The notes below the pieces were generated by a model, which saw only the letters and a program-made list of their open reading frames with translations, was not told where the DNA came from and searched no databases. The translations under genes were made by a program, and so were the position numbers. Shown here one piece after another: positions 63,905-64,000 of a stretch of DNA of 64,000 nt. Location: the NCBI RefSeq assembly GCF_003288905.1, contig NZ_NHYL01000002.1, forward strand, positions 1-64,000. Direction: 5' to 3'. The stretch comes from Helicobacter sp. 11-8110 (lineage in GTDB: Bacteria > Campylobacterota > Campylobacteria > Campylobacterales > Helicobacteraceae). Positions within the stretch are counted from its first letter, which is position 1. The number at the start of each line of letters is the position of its first letter.

Positions 63905-64000
63905 TTATTCGACTTCTGCGTCAATCACATCATCATCTTTTTTATTTTGTTGTGTTGCGCCACCTTGTGCATTTTGATCTTTTTGATACATTGCTTCAGC
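63905..64000 (-). CDS. dnaK: Chaperone DnaK, C-terminal end (partial)
   Basis: The last 31 codons and stop of a gene running in from the right edge. They encode AEAMYQKDQNAQGGATQQ, a Lys/Asp stretch, and the terminal VIDAEVE, the conserved DnaK tail with the EVE(D)-type end. Everything upstream is outside the window. Confidence 0.92.
   Translation of the reverse strand, partial: AEAMYQKDQNAQGGATQQNKKDDDVIDAEVE

Overview
The window is AT-rich, about 64 kb, and reads as chromosomal DNA of an epsilonproteobacterium (Campylobacterota), most likely an enterohepatic Helicobacter. The basis is gene order plus protein features. kdsA-ribH-nusB-pyrF with a beta-carbonic anhydrase, tpiA-fabI, fliQ-murB, fliW-bamD-lon, minD-minE with dprA-ruvX, tkt-addB and a small-adaptor TolC/MFP/RND efflux operon all match Helicobacter arrangements. 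The CadF-like OmpA protein, the katA-ankyrin pair and the PAS/chemoreceptor pair are shared with Campylobacter. Species is an inference; no rRNA gene is present.

Layout. 0-3.4 kb: PAS protein and chemoreceptor pair, then a FUSC-type membrane protein. 3.4-10 kb: tpiA, fabI, fliQ, murB, a type II NADH dehydrogenase, a Na/Pi-cotransporter family protein and a DedA protein. 10-14 kb: a MotB-like protein followed by carbonic anhydrase, kdsA, ribH, nusB and pyrF. 14-19.4 kb: moeA and the selenocysteine genes selA-selB, with a cysteine-desulfurase-like protein that has lost the PLP lysine. 19.5-21.5 kb: miaA, proC, fliW. 21.8-31 kb: bamD, lon, rnhB, minD, minE, a polysaccharide-deacetylase-like protein, a beta-propeller protein, dprA, ruvX. 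31-37.7 kb: CheX-domain protein, CadF-like porin, dCache chemoreceptor, polyphosphate kinase 2, CinA-domain protein. 37.8-38.1 kb: a four-tRNA operon (Lys, Glu, Val, Asp) with a clear promoter. 38.3-53.7 kb: DUF4149 protein, addB, tkt, bacteriohemerythrin, katA with a palindromic operator, an ankyrin protein, cysE, speA, a 74-residue flagellar-axial-like protein and the efflux operon.

53.9-63.8 kb is the accessory part, lying between the efflux operon and dnaK. Every gene is on the minus strand. It holds two systems. (1) A candidate RiPP cluster: a radical SAM/SPASM maturase, a DUF4097-like beta-repeat protein and an easily missed 34-residue, three-cysteine precursor-like peptide with a strong ribosome binding site and a terminator. 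(2) A compact operon of a zinc-ribbon dynamin-like GTPase, two paralogous helical proteins, three unrecognised proteins (one ending in a HEPN-type R-x4-H motif), a 56-residue zinc-ribbon protein and a WYL-domain regulator. Ahead of it is a promoter whose 17-bp spacer contains a run of 11 G, so promoter strength should vary by slipped-strand mispairing. The combination looks like a phase-variable, possibly anti-phage or membrane-stress system that I cannot match to a described one. The window ends in the 3' end of dnaK.

Several genes start at GTG or TTG, and several starts were moved to the codon with the best ribosome binding site; these are stated in the entries. No transposase, integrase, IS element, CRISPR array or rRNA was seen.
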